Assembly: GCF_030445035.2 (NCBI RefSeq) | Contig: NC_080683.1 | Coordinates: forward strand, 115,863,225-115,927,224 | Source of the DNA: Dasypus novemcinctus | Lineage: Eukaryota > Chordata > Mammalia > Cingulata > Dasypodidae | Direction of reading: 5' to 3' | DNA: 64,000 bases | Shown: piece after piece, positions 20,986 through 35,800 of the stretch | How positions within the stretch are numbered: position 1 is the stretch's first letter | How the letters are laid out: every line of letters begins with the position of its first letter | Notes under the pieces: model-generated | The model's input: only the letters and a program-made list of their open reading frames with translations | Told to the model about the DNA's origin: nothing | Databases searched by the model: none | Translations under genes and position numbers: made by a program

Positions 20986-23900
20986 GAGTGATTTGTAATG
21001 TCTCAGTGTCAGATTTTTTAAATAGCCAAGTGAACAAGAAGCGACACAAGACAAAATGGAGAAAAAAAAACATCTCGTAAGAATTCCAATAGTTCATCCC
21101 AACCAGAGGTTAGGCAAAGGAAAGAGAGCTCTTTAAAAGTGTCAGTTACTAAAGAAGTCCTGTTTTGAGTAATAGTAACCCCTGATAATTTCTAGCATAA
21201 TTCATTCAAAAAAGGATGAGACCTACAGATATATATACATTTATAAAGAATAAAAATCAGTGAGAAAAATAGTCTTGTACACTGCCCAGGTGCCTAGCTT
21301 GTGGCTGACACACCAGTCTAATGTAACAAGGCATACAACTTAAAATTCTATTTATGAGGGGTTTGCTTGCAGACTATACATTAAAAAAAAAAAAGTTACA
21401 AAAAACAGCCATATGAAACATTCCCTCTAATTCCAGGAATCAATGAATCAAGACACCCTCATGAAAACCCATGGACAAAGTATCTTTTGAGTTTTGGTAA
21501 CAGAAGTTATGCTTCCCATAACAAAAGGTTTCTTTTCATTTAAGACAAAGAGAATCATGTATTTCCCTGGATTTGGCTGTAATTCATTTCAAGCTCTATT
21601 TTTTTCTTGTTGAGTTGGACTATTTAGCCACATATATACTTTATAAACCGACCGTTGTCTGAGTCAAAAATACAGCAAAGAGTCAAGAAATGTGACACTG
21701 CTCCTGAGTGGAACAGAAAGCTCAATCTGTAATTACACTAAAAGGCACAAGCCTTTTTCTTAGTACCTGACAACCCGACACTCCTACTGGAGGTTTACAG
21801 CTAAACCTAGATTCCAGAACCATTTTAGTCACAGAATTTAGTTATTCTGTTAACTGAAGCCTCACCCTTTGTAAAGAACAAATACCGTTTCACATTTATA
21901 AATGTGGAAGACTATAAGTATATCAAGAAAAAGTATACTTTTACAACTAGCAAGTTTTCTTTGTACTTGAGTTTTCCAGTGACTCATGGCTTGAATTTTT
22001 TCCCTTTAATCAAAAGCCATCATTCTTTCATTCCAAGTCCTATTAAAACAACACTTTCATGACCCCTTTATCCTATGTTCCAATTAAATTTTAGAAGATA
22101 AATGGTCATTTCCTAACAGCTGGGAAATTCCCTCACTGCAGTATTTGAATTTCCTTAAGAGTACTTAAAAACTTAGCACCTAAGTGTAAAGCAGTATTAT
22201 TATTCCACAAGCCTATTTCTGTAGTTCATTTTGTTAACTCAACACTGGCATTAACCAGTTAGTTATGGGTAAGTTTAATGCTATTCAATTTCTTTCAAAT
22301 AAAAAAAAAATTCAAAGTGCATTTAACATTCCTTTAATGGGAGCTTTACAGGTACTCTGCAAGTTTTAACAAAAGGTTTAGTTTTTCCTTTCTACTACAA
22401 ATAAAATGGGGGAAAAACTTATCTTCCAATGTCAAGGCCCAGATAAACTGGTTAAGTCAACGTCCTAGAGGGTGAAAGCCATATTATTTACTGTGGCTTT
22501 CTGCATCCCATAAAATTAACCAATTACTAGGACAGTACCAAGTTTGTATTGTCAATTAGAGTTCCCAAGGAGGCTGATGAATCCAAACTTCACAGTAGCA
22601 CCTGTGGAATAGGAATGTTAAGTCCTTTCAAGTCTTCTCACCGTGAAGTACACTTATTATCATCTACTTTTCTTAAAGGGAATGCTCGTTTTTAGTGAGC
22701 CAAGAAATTGGGCAACCCCAGATAATTACTATGAAAAATCTGACTCCAATTCTTGGGTACAAATAACATTGAAGCCCACCTGCCCAAACTTTTTCTACTT
22801 GCACGAATAAGGATTATCTTCTGCATTTTAAAAGTGCTGCAAATCAGTTCACTATTGTAAAAAGTAAAGACTTAAAATGTTCATAGTATGTCATTTTTCC
22901 TAAATCATTACTAATTAAAACACATTATTTGGGTAAGGTGGTGAAGTGTCATCCTGTTATTTTTTCTTTTTTCAACCAACAAGTACTATTTTTACGGGCT
23001 AAGGCTCAATGTGGTTAACTTCATAATACAGAGACCTGGCACCCTTAATTAAAATGGACAAGTATGGGCCTCACTGCTTCACGGATGCGTGCTAAATAAT
23101 CAGTATGAATGTTTGAGACAAAAGGAGTCCAGCTCATAAATCAACACAATCCTTAAATTTTGCATCAGATAATGCAATAAGACAGTTTTCCATATATTCC
23201 TGGATCCTAAGAAATGAGCAATTTTTTAATGACGTTCATTTAAAAGTTCATAAAATGAACTTCCTTAATGTCGACCTCAATAAAATGAAATCTTAGATCC
23301 CTCACATATACATTTTATAATAGCTGTTTCAAATGTTTGAGAGTACTCAACATTTTTAACAGCTATCCTATAATTTACTTAAGCATGAATCAAATCTACT
23401 AGAGTGAGTCTTGCCAAATACAAACCCATGACAATTTGCCTCCCCATTTAGCAGCTTCACAAATTCTCTATTTCTCTTTCTGAATGTGAAGGGATACCAT
23501 TCTATACTGAAAACTTTAGGGTATATTTGAAAGGGATTCCAATGGCAACCTTTCAAAGGTAAACCTGAAGTGGGGGACGGGGGAAGAAAGGCAACTATAT
23601 AAACCACTCCCCCACCCAAAAAAAGTTAAATAAATGTCCCTAGTAAGAAATAAGTGGCATACTTTTATGTAGAAAATTTGCATATTAAAATGACCCACTA
23701 TATTTAAGGTACCAATGATTTTATATGATAGTTTATATACTCTGAGTTTTGATTTCTCTAATGAAGTTAATTTTAACTAAAGGGATATGTCATTTGCATG
23801 AAAAAATGTTTCAATTTGTCAGCACAGAAATTTCTGTGGAAGTGTTTTGTTTAAGGTAATGGCCCACTTTATATCTGAAACAATTGATAAGAGGGGCATG

Positions 23901-24314
23901 GTAAGAATTACGCCAAATCTTACACAAACTGAAAAAGACTCTTTTTAATTATTAACTGGCTATTACATTTTTCAAAAGGAAAGGACAGGAATAATGTAGA
24001 TTCTCCATCACTACAAATGGCTAACAAGGAACACAAGTTAGTGTAGAAATCTGGAATTCCTGTAATCCTTAATAATGGCATTAACTCACCAAAGTAAAAG
24101 GAGTTTCCCAGGGGAAACAAGAGTAAATATAGGGGATTGAGGAATTTTATAAAGCATTTATTAACCCCAAAAAGCCACACCACACCAGTAAGTTTCTCAA
24201 CAAATAGGGTGATGATGTAAAATTAAAAATAGGACACAGAAATTAGTTGTATAGGACACAGGAATAGTCTCAAAATTATGTAAACAAACAAACAGCTATT
24301 ACCACTTATGACAT

Positions 24315-24320
24315 TTTATT
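24315..24320 (-). terminator. BCLAF1: Candidate distal poly(A) signal of BCLAF1
   Basis: AATAAA on the minus strand with a TGTTTGTTTGTTT element about 25-35 bases downstream, the standard arrangement for cleavage and polyadenylation. Confidence 0.5.
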
Positions 24321-26677
24321 GGCATATGACAATTTACAAGGGTCCCTGTTGCATTATACATCACACTAAGAGTTGTTTTACCATCTACATTCATTTTTAC
24401 TGGGTAATATTTTTCTCAATTTATAATTTCATTCCCAACGTTGATTTTAACTGTGACCAAAGGGAATAGCAATTCTTGAAGTAGACAGCAATTGGAAAAA
24501 CATTCTGCTTTTTATATTAAAATTCTAAGACGTTGGATGGTATACACACCTAAGAACTGAGCCATGGCCTTCAACAGCTTTCTTAATCCTTTCTGGAAAT
24601 ATCCTTTGGTTCATTTTTATTTCCCTTATCTAGGCAAAAGGAAGTCTGTCAATGCAGGTATCAAAGAGTTAGTATTTCTGGCACTTGTAAACAGGTATAT
24701 CCTCAACAAGAGGATCCATTCAGCTTTTCTAGCATGTTATTAGGTGTGGAGTTAAACTGATTTGAAAATATAACCTTACCTCTGAAAAAGCTACACCTAC
24801 AATGGCATTCAGTTGCAGAGTTCTTACAATCACTCTGTCCTACTACTACATTTTGGTACGATACTCCTTAATTTTGTTTAAGAGAATGAAAGTGAGCAAA
24901 TCATGTATACATTTAGGTTAAAACAATACTTTTGCATTTAAAATATGACCTGCCTGTAGGACTTTAGAAGCTTTGTTCCCACTCCCTACAAAATAATGTT
25001 TCATCAAATTTATTTTTCTTATTGTCTTAAGTGGAAACATCAAACTGTAAATTTACAGTTGTGCACAAAGATTTAGTATCTAACCAAATACTGTCAAAAT
25101 AAAAGCTAAATTTATTCGAATAAAATAAAAATGTTCATGAGAAGCTTCCTCTTTAGTGGGTATTTATCGAAGCCATAAAAGGTTGCTTTAGCGTGTTTAA
25201 GTATTGTTCTGAATCGGAGACTGTTATGTTCTAAATAATGCAACTCCTCCTTCTTTGACAGGTTATTTCCTCTGCTTTAACAATTTAAGAATGACAAAAT
25301 AGGGGCGATCATGCAACAACACTATAAGGAACTTAGGGGGCTAACTATCACATATACTGAGTTTTGGTTTTTGTTCAATAGCTGTTAGCATATGCTCCTG
25401 CTGAAATCACGGTGTTAGAAGCACTGTAAATGTAGAAAAGCAGGATGAAAGAGTTATACATTGAAGATCTTTCAAAGTTTACATTAAAAGAATAAATATC
25501 TCCTTTTAATGTAAACATGCAACTAATTCAGTTGCTGGATTAACATGAAATTTAAATAGTTTTATATATGCTCATAAAGCACAAAGATTTAACACTGAAA
25601 TTTACTATATCAGACTTTCATTTCTTTAAAACCTATCAACATAAGCACAAAAAATTGTCAAAGCACAAACTGACATTTGAAAGATTATCTACCTAATAGA
25701 ACCCTTGTGAAAAGAAAAACCATTTTACAAACTGCAACTGAAATGGGGGAAAAATAAAAAGCCAAGTTAGATCAATGCTGCAACACTTCCAACAAACTTC
25801 CTGCCAAAAGTTTTTAATGACATTCAAAAAACGAATTATTTAAAATACTACTAATGAACAGAAGCCTAATTTTTCTCATGGTTGGACTACAAATTAAATG
25901 TTTTAACTGTCAAAAAGCCCGAACAAGTTATGAAATCTGATATCTTTTTAATGTATCAAATTATTCTGCAGGCTATTCCAACTCCACACCCACAACATTT
26001 ACAGGTTTTGTTCTGTTTTGGTTTTTTAATACTAAGATGTTTGGTAGGGATGGGGTTTTATTTGCAAAACATACCAGTTTTCTCCCTCAAAAAACAGCTA
26101 TGTCTAGACCATGACCCAAACTTTCAAATAAGAATGGAGAGAAAATAATGGATTTTTTTTTAATCCAAATAGGAAAGCCCCCAACAAATGTTTATAGGTC
26201 ACTTCACTTCTTGCTTTCATTATATTTTTTTAAGAAGTCTTAAACTTTCCAATCTAACTTTTAATAGCTTGTACTTCTTCACTATTGGCAAAGCGTTGGT
26301 GTTTGTTTTTTTAATTCTGAAACACTTGTTGAAGTGTTGAACTGGTTTAACAAAGTAACAACTTGTTCTGTGGTACCTCAAAAATTAGTCACCCTGTGGT
26401 GTAGTGTGTTTGAATTAAGAAAATGTTAAACAGCTGTATACAGTTAAAATAATTAGTGTGGTCTCTATAAACAATTTCTGTTCAGATATTTGTAGAGCTA
26501 AAGTTTACTTCAGAATAAAACATTGACAAACAGGGAGGGAAGAGAATCAGAACTTTCACAGAGCTTAGCTGACCATATCTTAGAGACAAAGCAGAATTAC
26601 AATGGTGTATAACAAAAAAGAGGAAAAGTTTTTTTTTTAATTGATAGTTACAAATATGGTACGCAACAATTTTCTAC

Positions 26678-26683
26678 TTTATT
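26678..26683 (-). terminator. BCLAF1: Candidate proximal poly(A) signal of BCLAF1
   Basis: AATAAA on the minus strand about 210 nt after the stop codon. It would yield a short 3' UTR. Confidence 0.5.
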
Positions 26684-26890
26684 TCAGTACAATTTTCAAC
26701 ATACAGTCTACTATTTTTCAAGGTATTTAACGACTTAAAACAAAATTTCTACAGACTACTTGCAAACAGTAAAATTTAAGTAAAATGCTTACATTCTTAT
26801 CTGAAAACAAAAATCAGGTAAAAAAACAAACCAAAAAAAAAAACGGTGGGTGCAAGTTCTGCTCTCTGTTGCAACCTTACTTCAGATTTA

Positions 26891-26896
26891 CTATTC
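26891..26896 (-). CDS. BCLAF1: BCLAF1 terminal coding exon (last residue and stop)
   Basis: After an acceptor with a run of ten Ts (AG at 26898-26897) the exon opens GAA TAG, giving the final Glu and the stop. The rest of the exon is 3' UTR. The phase fits the preceding exon ending ...RRKEEK. Confidence 0.9.
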   Translation of the reverse strand, partial: E

Positions 26897-29800
26897 CTAA
26901 AAAAAAAACAAAGAAAATACAGAAAGATTAATAAACATGGAATGAACCATGATAATGACTACTCTTAAAAACTCAATCACTAATTCACCCTCCAAACCCA
27001 TACTGAAGGAAATCTGTTCTTCAAGTCACTAACAAGTTGAAAGTTTCTACCTTTTCTTCTTTGCGTCTGTCCTTCTTTTCTTCATTATTTTCCATGGGCT
27101 CTTCTTCATCTTCAACAATCCCATCCCCTTGGTATTTGTCATGAGTCCATTTTGGACTGCTACCTGATTTTTTGAAGTTAAAGCGCCCTCTGCCACGTTG
27201 AAAAGTACCACGACCTCTTCCTCTTTTGGCCCAATAATCCACACCATCATCTCTGTCATCATGCTACAGAAAGGTAAAAAATAAGTTTCAATGAAATGGC
27301 TTTCCTGGATAGAAGATGATTATTTTCCCAACTCTAAATTATCTATTAATCTAAAGATTGGGTACTGTAAGACTGATAATCTTTCAATACAATAAGACAA
27401 AATCAATAAAAACTAGACTTTCCAACAAAACAGTATTTCAATGAAAAGAGGCTTCATTGAACCTCGACTGCTAGATTACCGGTTTTCAGAGTTCTGGCCT
27501 TTTTGTTCTTATATAAGTCTACCTGGTATGCTATTTGCAATGAGATAAAAGGACCGATTGTTTTTCCCTACAAAATTACCTTAATCATAAAGATGTGACA
27601 ACAAGTCTTCAAAAATATTATTACAATATTACCAATAACGTGCTAAAATAAACTAGTGGTACCTGAATTATACTTTACATGTAGAGATTTGAAAAACATT
27701 ACTGGAGAGATTTAAATCTACATCTCTATTATCAATACGTATTACACATCAATCTTCTGGGTGAGAGATTCTCACACGCCAAATCACGATGACTAGTCCC
27801 TAGGGTAACACCTTAACTTTCTTCTTCACCAACCTGAGGTACTGCACTATTACAATCCAACCTTAATTTTTCATTAACTTATCCAAATACAGATGTTTCC
27901 CACATTACAAACTGTTCCAGCAAAGAAAACAATCTGCAAAACTGAAAAGTACTTGACTTGATGGATGAGTAGGGAAGAAGAGCATTATATTCCAAAATAC
28001 TAAACTAAAAGCCAAAGGTTTTCTGTTTCTAATAATTGCTGCCCATTTCAAACTTAATCTCTTAAGTTTATCACTCAAAAAATGGAAAATAAGGCAAAAT
28101 GATACACCACTACAAGACAACTGGCATAATGCATAATGCAGAAGTGTTGCATAGCCTATTCACCATCTGCACAAGAGTTACTAAAACTTTCTAAGTATTG
28201 TTTTCAATACACAGAATATGCCCTTATGAACATTCATTTCATACAGATGGCCTCCTGCCTTAATTCAAAGACCTCAATTATAGACTACACCAGACTACAT
28301 GAAAAAGCACTTACAAATTTCTAAAAATCTATTTTTACCAAACAAATTAAAGATCACTAAGTACATCTGACTCCATAATAGGTCGAAGAAAGAATTTATG
28401 AACTATCTAAAGTATAAACTTCAATATATCAGAGTTTAAATGTAAACCCTAAATAAGCTATTTTAAAATAGCCTGCTACTCAAAATGATACCCATGCAAT
28501 TATATGATAATTTTAGGCTCCCTTATGGCATTAGCAAACCCAACTCTATTTAAAATTTGTGGTTTTTTGTTTCTGGAATTTATACTGTATGCCACAGATT
28601 TGTGGGAAGAGGCAAACAGGTTCTAGAGTCAGAGGCATGAGTTTTTAAATCTTAACGCTACCTCTTATAGCAACTGTATGATACTGGACCACCTCACTGA
28701 GAATTTAGTTCCTCATTTTTAAAAAGGGAGAGCGCCATGTAGGAACATTAAAAAAAAAAAATCAGTTAAGTGTCCGGTCCAATCAGTATCCGCCAAGCAA
28801 CCACTCAATAAATGCTGGTAGTGATAAGAGTAGTAACGAAACTTAAATTGCATATTCACTATGGGTAAAGCATCATTCTGAATGCTTTACATGCACTTAA
28901 TATATTTAATCCTACGAAATTCCCATTTCATAAAGAAATTCAGGTACAGAGAAATTCAGTAACTTGCCCAAGACCACAAAGCATCCTTCCAAGTACACTC
29001 TGACCATCACCCAAGAATGTTTTCCAGATATCTTGGAGGAAGAAAACTACCACCACACCAGGCAGCTGAGAGCAGAAACAGAAAAGCAGTGGCACCTACT
29101 GAGACTAGAGTTAAACTACTGGGTAAAGGAAACAGCAGCCAGGCGATTAAGCAATGTTTGTCAGCATGTATTCTGGCAACAGTGAGATTCTGTACGTTAA
29201 ATATGCCAACTCTTAATTCTCAAGTTCTTACACAAGATTTGAGTCTCATTACAATTTTTTAAAGTTTTAATTTCACAGATGGAAGTACTTATACACAGCC
29301 AAGAATATATTAATAAAGGAGTCCACATTGGAACAAGCTTCTGAATCTTATCTCCTTCTCTATATAACGATCAGGTTTCAAAGAATCAGTTTGAAACTGC
29401 AATCCTGAACCCTTTTACCTAGCACAGATTTTTCTCTTCTTCAGAGGACAATGTATCAACTCAGAACTGAGAACATGCCAACTTCAGTACTGTCCCATTT
29501 ATTCCAGACTCTTCATACTCACCCCACATCATAAAATGTCAGGTTTTAAAGAACACTAGTATGTTCCTGGTAGTACTGAAAGCATTATGACACCTTTGCA
29601 TAAATATAACTTTAGAGATGAAAAATTTAAGTAATGAATGCAGTAAATATTACTGCTCTTCAGTACAGGAGAAAGAACAGTACACTGGCTTAAGAATAGT
29701 GGTCCTGGAAGCCTAACACGTGGGCTCAATTCCTGGACACACTCCCACTAGTCGTATTAACTTTGACCAACCTACTCAATTCTCTGTACCTCAGTTTTCC

Positions 29801-32800
29801 ATTGTAAAAGCAGACTAGTCCTACTCAAAAGATTTTATAAGTATTAAATAAGTGAATAAATATAAAACACTTAAAATCGTGCCTTGCATAGAAATTGTTT
29901 AATAAATGTTAATTATTACTAAGTATTAACCGTTCTTTGACATAGGCAAATTTTCCTTGGTCTATTGTTCTAAAAGAACCTAAGGAATGTATAGTTTTGA
30001 ACCCATTTACTCTGAAACATATTTTTGTTTATATTTCTAGTCTCATCACTATTTTTGTAAAGGATTCTTTGCAAAAATACAAAATCTTTTAAATTCAAAT
30101 AGCAAAAAACAAAATGATTGCAATTTTGATCATTCAAGATTAAGAACACAATCATTAATTTTGAGAATAAAATAATTAACATTTATTTTACTTCTAGTCA
30201 ACATCAGTCTTTGACATGCATGTTTATGTTTTAAAGCAAGATTTTTAAAATACAGGCTATAAAAGCAACATTGAAAAATGGTACTGCTAACTGCGAAGCA
30301 ACAAAATTCCTAAAATAACACTGTTCTTGATTAATAAAACCACTGTCCAAATTAAAAGCTAACATAAAAGGAGCACTAATGTTAAAAGCTACAACTCCAG
30401 ATTCTTAAAAGAATGCCATAGAAAAATGAAGGTCTGGCCTGAATTAAATATTTGTAGAATCTTAAAAGTGGTGAACAACTGATTACTGTCTACTTTTTCA
30501 CCTCTCATGCCTCTCAACTTTGTGACGTTTCGCACTTGGTCTACTTGTCTGGCATTTTTTACTATCCTTGCCTTTTCAACGCACCTTTAAAATGTTGGCT
30601 GTTCAATCACTACTCATCCGACTAGGTGTCCTATTATAGCTTTAAAAGTGTGTGACCTCTAAGATGCCACCCTCTAGATTCTTTCTGTCTCTAGACTTGC
30701 ATTAGCAACTATCCATTGGTCATCTTTACCTAATTTCCCCCAGACACTTCAAATTCAGCCTGTCCAAAACAGAACTTTAATCTTTTCCCTCCAACCAGCT
30801 TCCGTATCTTAGAGACTCCTCCTTCACATTCCCGACACCCAACTAGTTAGAACCTGAATAAATGGCTAACAAATATTACTTTCTTTACTTCTCTCAAACC
30901 CAGCCCTTTATTTATTTCAGGCAATCAATAACCTCTAACCTTCCAGGTATTCTCAAAACCATTATTGTTCTAAACCCTGCTTAAAACCCATTTAACTAAT
31001 AAAGATTAAGGCCTTCCACAAGCCAGTCCCTCCCCACCTTTTTAAAGCCTTTTCTAAATCTTCCCAAACTTATACCAACATCTAGCCATCTCAGAGAACA
31101 TAGTTCTCTATCCCAGGCTATTTCACTCCTTCTGCTACCTGTAGAAGTCCATCTTTCAAGCTCAAGATTCAAACTAATTATCTTTATGAAGTCTCTCCTA
31201 ATCACTCTCTTCTTTGCAACAAAGCACCATTTCCTCCTTTGGGAATCCACCATTTGTATTCAGAAATGTTTCTTTAAGACATTACTAGTCTGTAAGCCAA
31301 GAACTGTAATCATGTCATTTTTATTTTTTCATTGTTAGTACCTCACATAAATAGTAGTCTCTCAATACATAAATTCTTACATCAAAGGTAGGTCAATCTT
31401 TTAAACCTTTTCTATCACAGCGTCAAACGTACCAACCTTTCACTCTCCAGGATGCCAACTCAAGTGACTCAAACAAGTATTAATTTCTCCTCAAAGAAGC
31501 ATATACTGAGTAAATAAACATTATGCGTAAGACATCCTAATTTTTTCAGACTTCTTGGTCATTAATGTATAAAAAAAGAGGGGACTCAAAATTAATTTTT
31601 GAAACAAGTATACTGCCCATTTTCCAAACGAGAGAGACCTACTTCAGAAACAGCTCTACCTTCTATTTACCTTAGCAGTTATACCATGGGCATTCAGTTT
31701 ATTCAATCATATTCATAAAAAGCTGAAAGACACAGTTCTGTAAAACCAGTATTATTTTCCTCCCTGTTTCCATTTAATCAGAAAACTGTGCCTGAAATAT
31801 GACTTTCTTGAAAAGCTATGACAAAAATGAATGCTTCTGATAATAGTGTGGTATTTCCTTAAGTCAGTTTCTAGAATGCAGGACTCTTTTCCCCAAGTCA
31901 AACTGCAGAAAATTTCAATCCTTACATAGAGAATCCTTCAGAACCTACCACCTCTAGCTCTATCCCTTGGAAAAACTACTTTACAGGGTAAAGCACCTCC
32001 ACCGAAAGGAAGCATCAAATCAGCACATCTAGCAACTAAATTTTTATGTACTTTTTACTCCAATCAGTTTGGCAGCTTCCCTGAGATCCTTAATTACAAT
32101 TACTGTGAAAGAATTTTCTCCTCATTGTCATTCATTCAAAAAAATAACTGTGATTATGGAAGATAAATGTTTATCAGAAGTTTCTACTCCTGTTACTGGT
32201 CTTATAGACAGATATGAAACATAAATAAAACACAATATAATGTTGTTCCCTAAATGTGACTTTTAACATACCCTGGTCAGTCTACATGTGATGTAATGTT
32301 AGAATATAAACAGGGCTAAAGGGACACACATTTTCAAAACTTCACATCATATGGGTAATTAATTTTGAAAAAGGTTCCCCACATTCTAGTGAAATCTTTG
32401 CATAGTGGTGGATATATCTGTACTCAAATGTATTTACCCAGTATGCTTTCAAAATTAATGCAAACCAAATAAACACAGATTTCTAACACCCACCAAGAAG
32501 TACTTCTTGCTCTTTGGGGTATATTCTGGATCCCATTCCTCTTCCTTCGGTCTCTTTTGAAAAGTAGTATTTGAGTTGTTTGGACCAGTATTTGTCCCAG
32601 CAAAAACTCCTCTGGCTCTTCCTCTGCCTCTAATTCGAAACTGATTAACATTAACAAAGTTGTTTAGTAATGCAATCAAAAGTATACTCAGTTACATGCA
32701 AACTATACTCTTACTGCAGTAACAAAAAACATATCCCAATTCTTCCTAAGCCTCATTTCATAGTGACCAAGGATGGAAAACAATAGCTATTTTACATGAC

Positions 32801-35800
32801 AGGAAAAAAAAATTCTGCCTACTAAAGGCTCAATAAGTTAAGAAGAAATGCGCTCAACCTGTTAGAATACCGCACTTTCATGCCCTGGGCTAATATTTTA
32901 AAGAATAATAACAACGATGTTTTGTCTTCTTTTACTAGCCTAAAGAGTTGCCTAATTCCTTCAAATTGTAATAGGAGACCCAAGTGTTCTGCACACCTGT
33001 CACTATATTAGCAAAGACCTTCTCTTTCCCCAATGATCTAAAGAACCCTATTGATCCCCAACTGGTTCCTCACTTTAGGTAGGAATCTGAATCTAGAAAT
33101 TAAAGAGGCAAGAAGATGCAAAATTATGAAGGCATTAAATTAATAAATGTAACAACTTTATGGAAACATAAAAATAGTGTGTGTGTTCTAGGAGAAGAAA
33201 TATATGAATTCTATGATATATATATATACACACACACATATACAAACAAGAACTTGAAAAGCAAAAATGAAAACAGTTGTAATACAAAGACAAGTACTTT
33301 TTAAAAAATGTTTTAAGATCTCTTTTCAAAAACTGATTAAAGAAATGGTTCCCAATCAGTTGAAAATAACTTCCTCAACTCTTCAACAGAGGGTTTTAAG
33401 GACAATGCATAGTTATTAATTCCAAAGTCAAGAACAGTAATACCTAGTTTACAAAATGCTTCTCAGTCTCAAAATGGCATTTTTAATGAAGATGATACTT
33501 CAAACACCATTTCCTTTTTCAAAATTGGTTCTGACTTTGGGAGTGATGACTCACGTAACAGACAACCTCAACTTATTCATAGATTTGACTAGCTCCTTTC
33601 CTTATGTACAGCACTCTAAAGTACTAGCAAGTTGACCAAAGACAATTTTATAACTTACAAAGGTTCCTCGCGGTCGGCTAACACCTGCAAAGCCTGAATA
33701 TTCTTTCAGTTCATGGTGAGTTTTAAATTCTTCTTCTCTCTCCTTCTTACTTTCCTTTTCTTCTCGAGAACTCGGAGAAGAAGGTGATGCTGAAGAGGAT
33801 GAAGATCGAGAATGATCCTGCTCTCTACTTTTATGTTTACTGAAAAATAAAGAAAACAAAAAAACTATGTGCTATTTTTTAAAAGATGAAGACCCTGTTG
33901 AATCTTATAATAAAAAGAACATTTTCCACATAAAAAAAACTACCCCTATTAAAACTGTTACATAAGTAAAATAATTGGGTATTAAACTTTGACACAATCT
34001 GTTTCCATTCTCCTTCAATATATGATTTACATTGCTACTGAAAAACATGTTATGGCCAGCCAGTTAGAACTAGCAGTCTGTAAACTTCAAGAAAAAGGTG
34101 CAGTTCTTCAATAGATTTAAAATAAAACTTTTCATTTAATTTTTTGTTATTTAAAGGAAAGAAAAAGAAGAGTCAGAAAAAGAAAGAACGTGCTCAAGGC
34201 CAAGTTTCAAAATGACTGCAGTCTGTACACCCTGGGTGAGAACAGATGGTATGGTCTGGGCCATAACACCATTATAAAAATAAAAAGCATTTGACATTAC
34301 AAATACCAGTCATAAAGAAACACAAGTAAAATTCACCATTTACCTAATGAACAGCAAGAAGAACAATTATCTATAATAATACTTTATATTCCTATTTTTT
34401 TATTTGGCTCTATGATGATTCTAACACAACACCCGAAAAGGCCATACCTGCGGTAACTCTTACCACTGCTAACAGTATCCATGGAAACATTACTTTGAAA
34501 GTCTAATGCACATTTCATAAAAATTAGTCCTTCCTCCCCCCCATCTCTCCCATGTTAAACCACTAGATATCAGTTTTTAAATTCTTGTACTCTGGGTGTT
34601 ATGAGTTGAAAAAGTGCGGAATCAAGCATAACGAACCAAAGTTCTTACACAAACTGTTTCTAGAAATGCACTGCATTGAAGTCCAACCTCCTGATGTAGC
34701 CTGGATAATAGGACACATTAATTTGTCATTTTTTTTTTCAGTGTTAGCTTGCTATTCCAAAGTTTTTGTCCTCATCCACCATAAGCCGTGTAAAAGACAA
34801 ATACATTTTTGCTGTAAAACAAATAATTTTAATTGTTTAAATTTAAACATTCGATTACATAGTCAAAATTGAAAGCAATTAAGCTGACAATTATTAAAGG
34901 CTAATTAGAAGCTAAAACCTAAGTCAGACAGTTTTAACAATTACCTGTCATCTTTGTAAGATTTGTATTCCTTGTAATCTTTTGGAGTTTTTTCCTGCTT
35001 TCTTGATCCACTGGATTCCCTGGAGCCCTTGGAATCCCCCCGTTCTTTACTTCTTTCTTTCCTACGGCGATCAATGTCATGTCGAAGATCAGCAGAATCA
35101 CACCTTAGTTTTTTATCTCCCTATAAAAAGACAGATGTAAAATACAGATTTCAGGGGAGAAATAAAGGGGGAAAATATATATATGTGTATATATATATAG
35201 TCAAATTTTACGCCAGTTTCAAAATTGGCATTTTAGTATCAGAAAATAGAGCATAATATACTACTTCTATAGCTCCACCTTTGTTAAAAAATGTACTTGA
35301 TGTGTTTTTACTAAACATTTGTGTATTCAAGTGCGGTGAGCCTGGAGAAATTATCAAAAGCTAACTATCTTGAGAATCATGTAAGTTTCTGTTCACAACA
35401 ATGCATAATAAACTTCTGTACAGTCATATAATAAAATTATTTTACCACTCAGTATGTTCTCACTAATTAGGATCCCTAGTCCTTCCACAATTGGCTTATT
35501 TTATTTTCTTTAAAACTTTAAACAGCTGGACAATGATAGAGACTATATATAGTCTATAGTTGTGGTACAGCCTTTCTACTCACAAAGTTAAGAAGCCCTA
35601 AAGTAATGCCTCTCATTACTTAAGCCTCATTATCAACAAGCACTTCCCAAATAAATAGATCAACCCAATAAAACACACTTCCAAAGTATTCTGCAATTTC
35701 CATAACATGCAAGTGGAATATATAATTAATGAAACCAACTGAGGTTGAACAGGGGTAGAAACAAAGCCAGAAAGATATTATTCCCAATCCTGTACTCAGT

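Larger units (their letters stand above)
21100..26890 (-). other. BCLAF1: BCLAF1 3' UTR and downstream sequence
   Basis: No SINE, L1, LTR or coding sequence is recognised across 5.8 kb immediately 3' of the BCLAF1 stop. Poly(A) signals on the minus strand include AATAAA at 26683-26678 (about 210 nt after the stop) and AATAAA at 24320-24315 followed by a GT-rich element (about 24292-24281). BCLAF1 is known to have a long 3' UTR; how far it reaches here is not determined. Confidence 0.6.
27264..32493 (-). other. BCLAF1: BCLAF1 penultimate intron (5.2 kb)
   Basis: AT-rich intron. It contains MIR-type elements (28600-28985, 29684-29925) and an L2 fragment (about 30720-31400), each listed separately, and no recent SINE. 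No other coding sequence is recognised. Confidence 0.85.
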
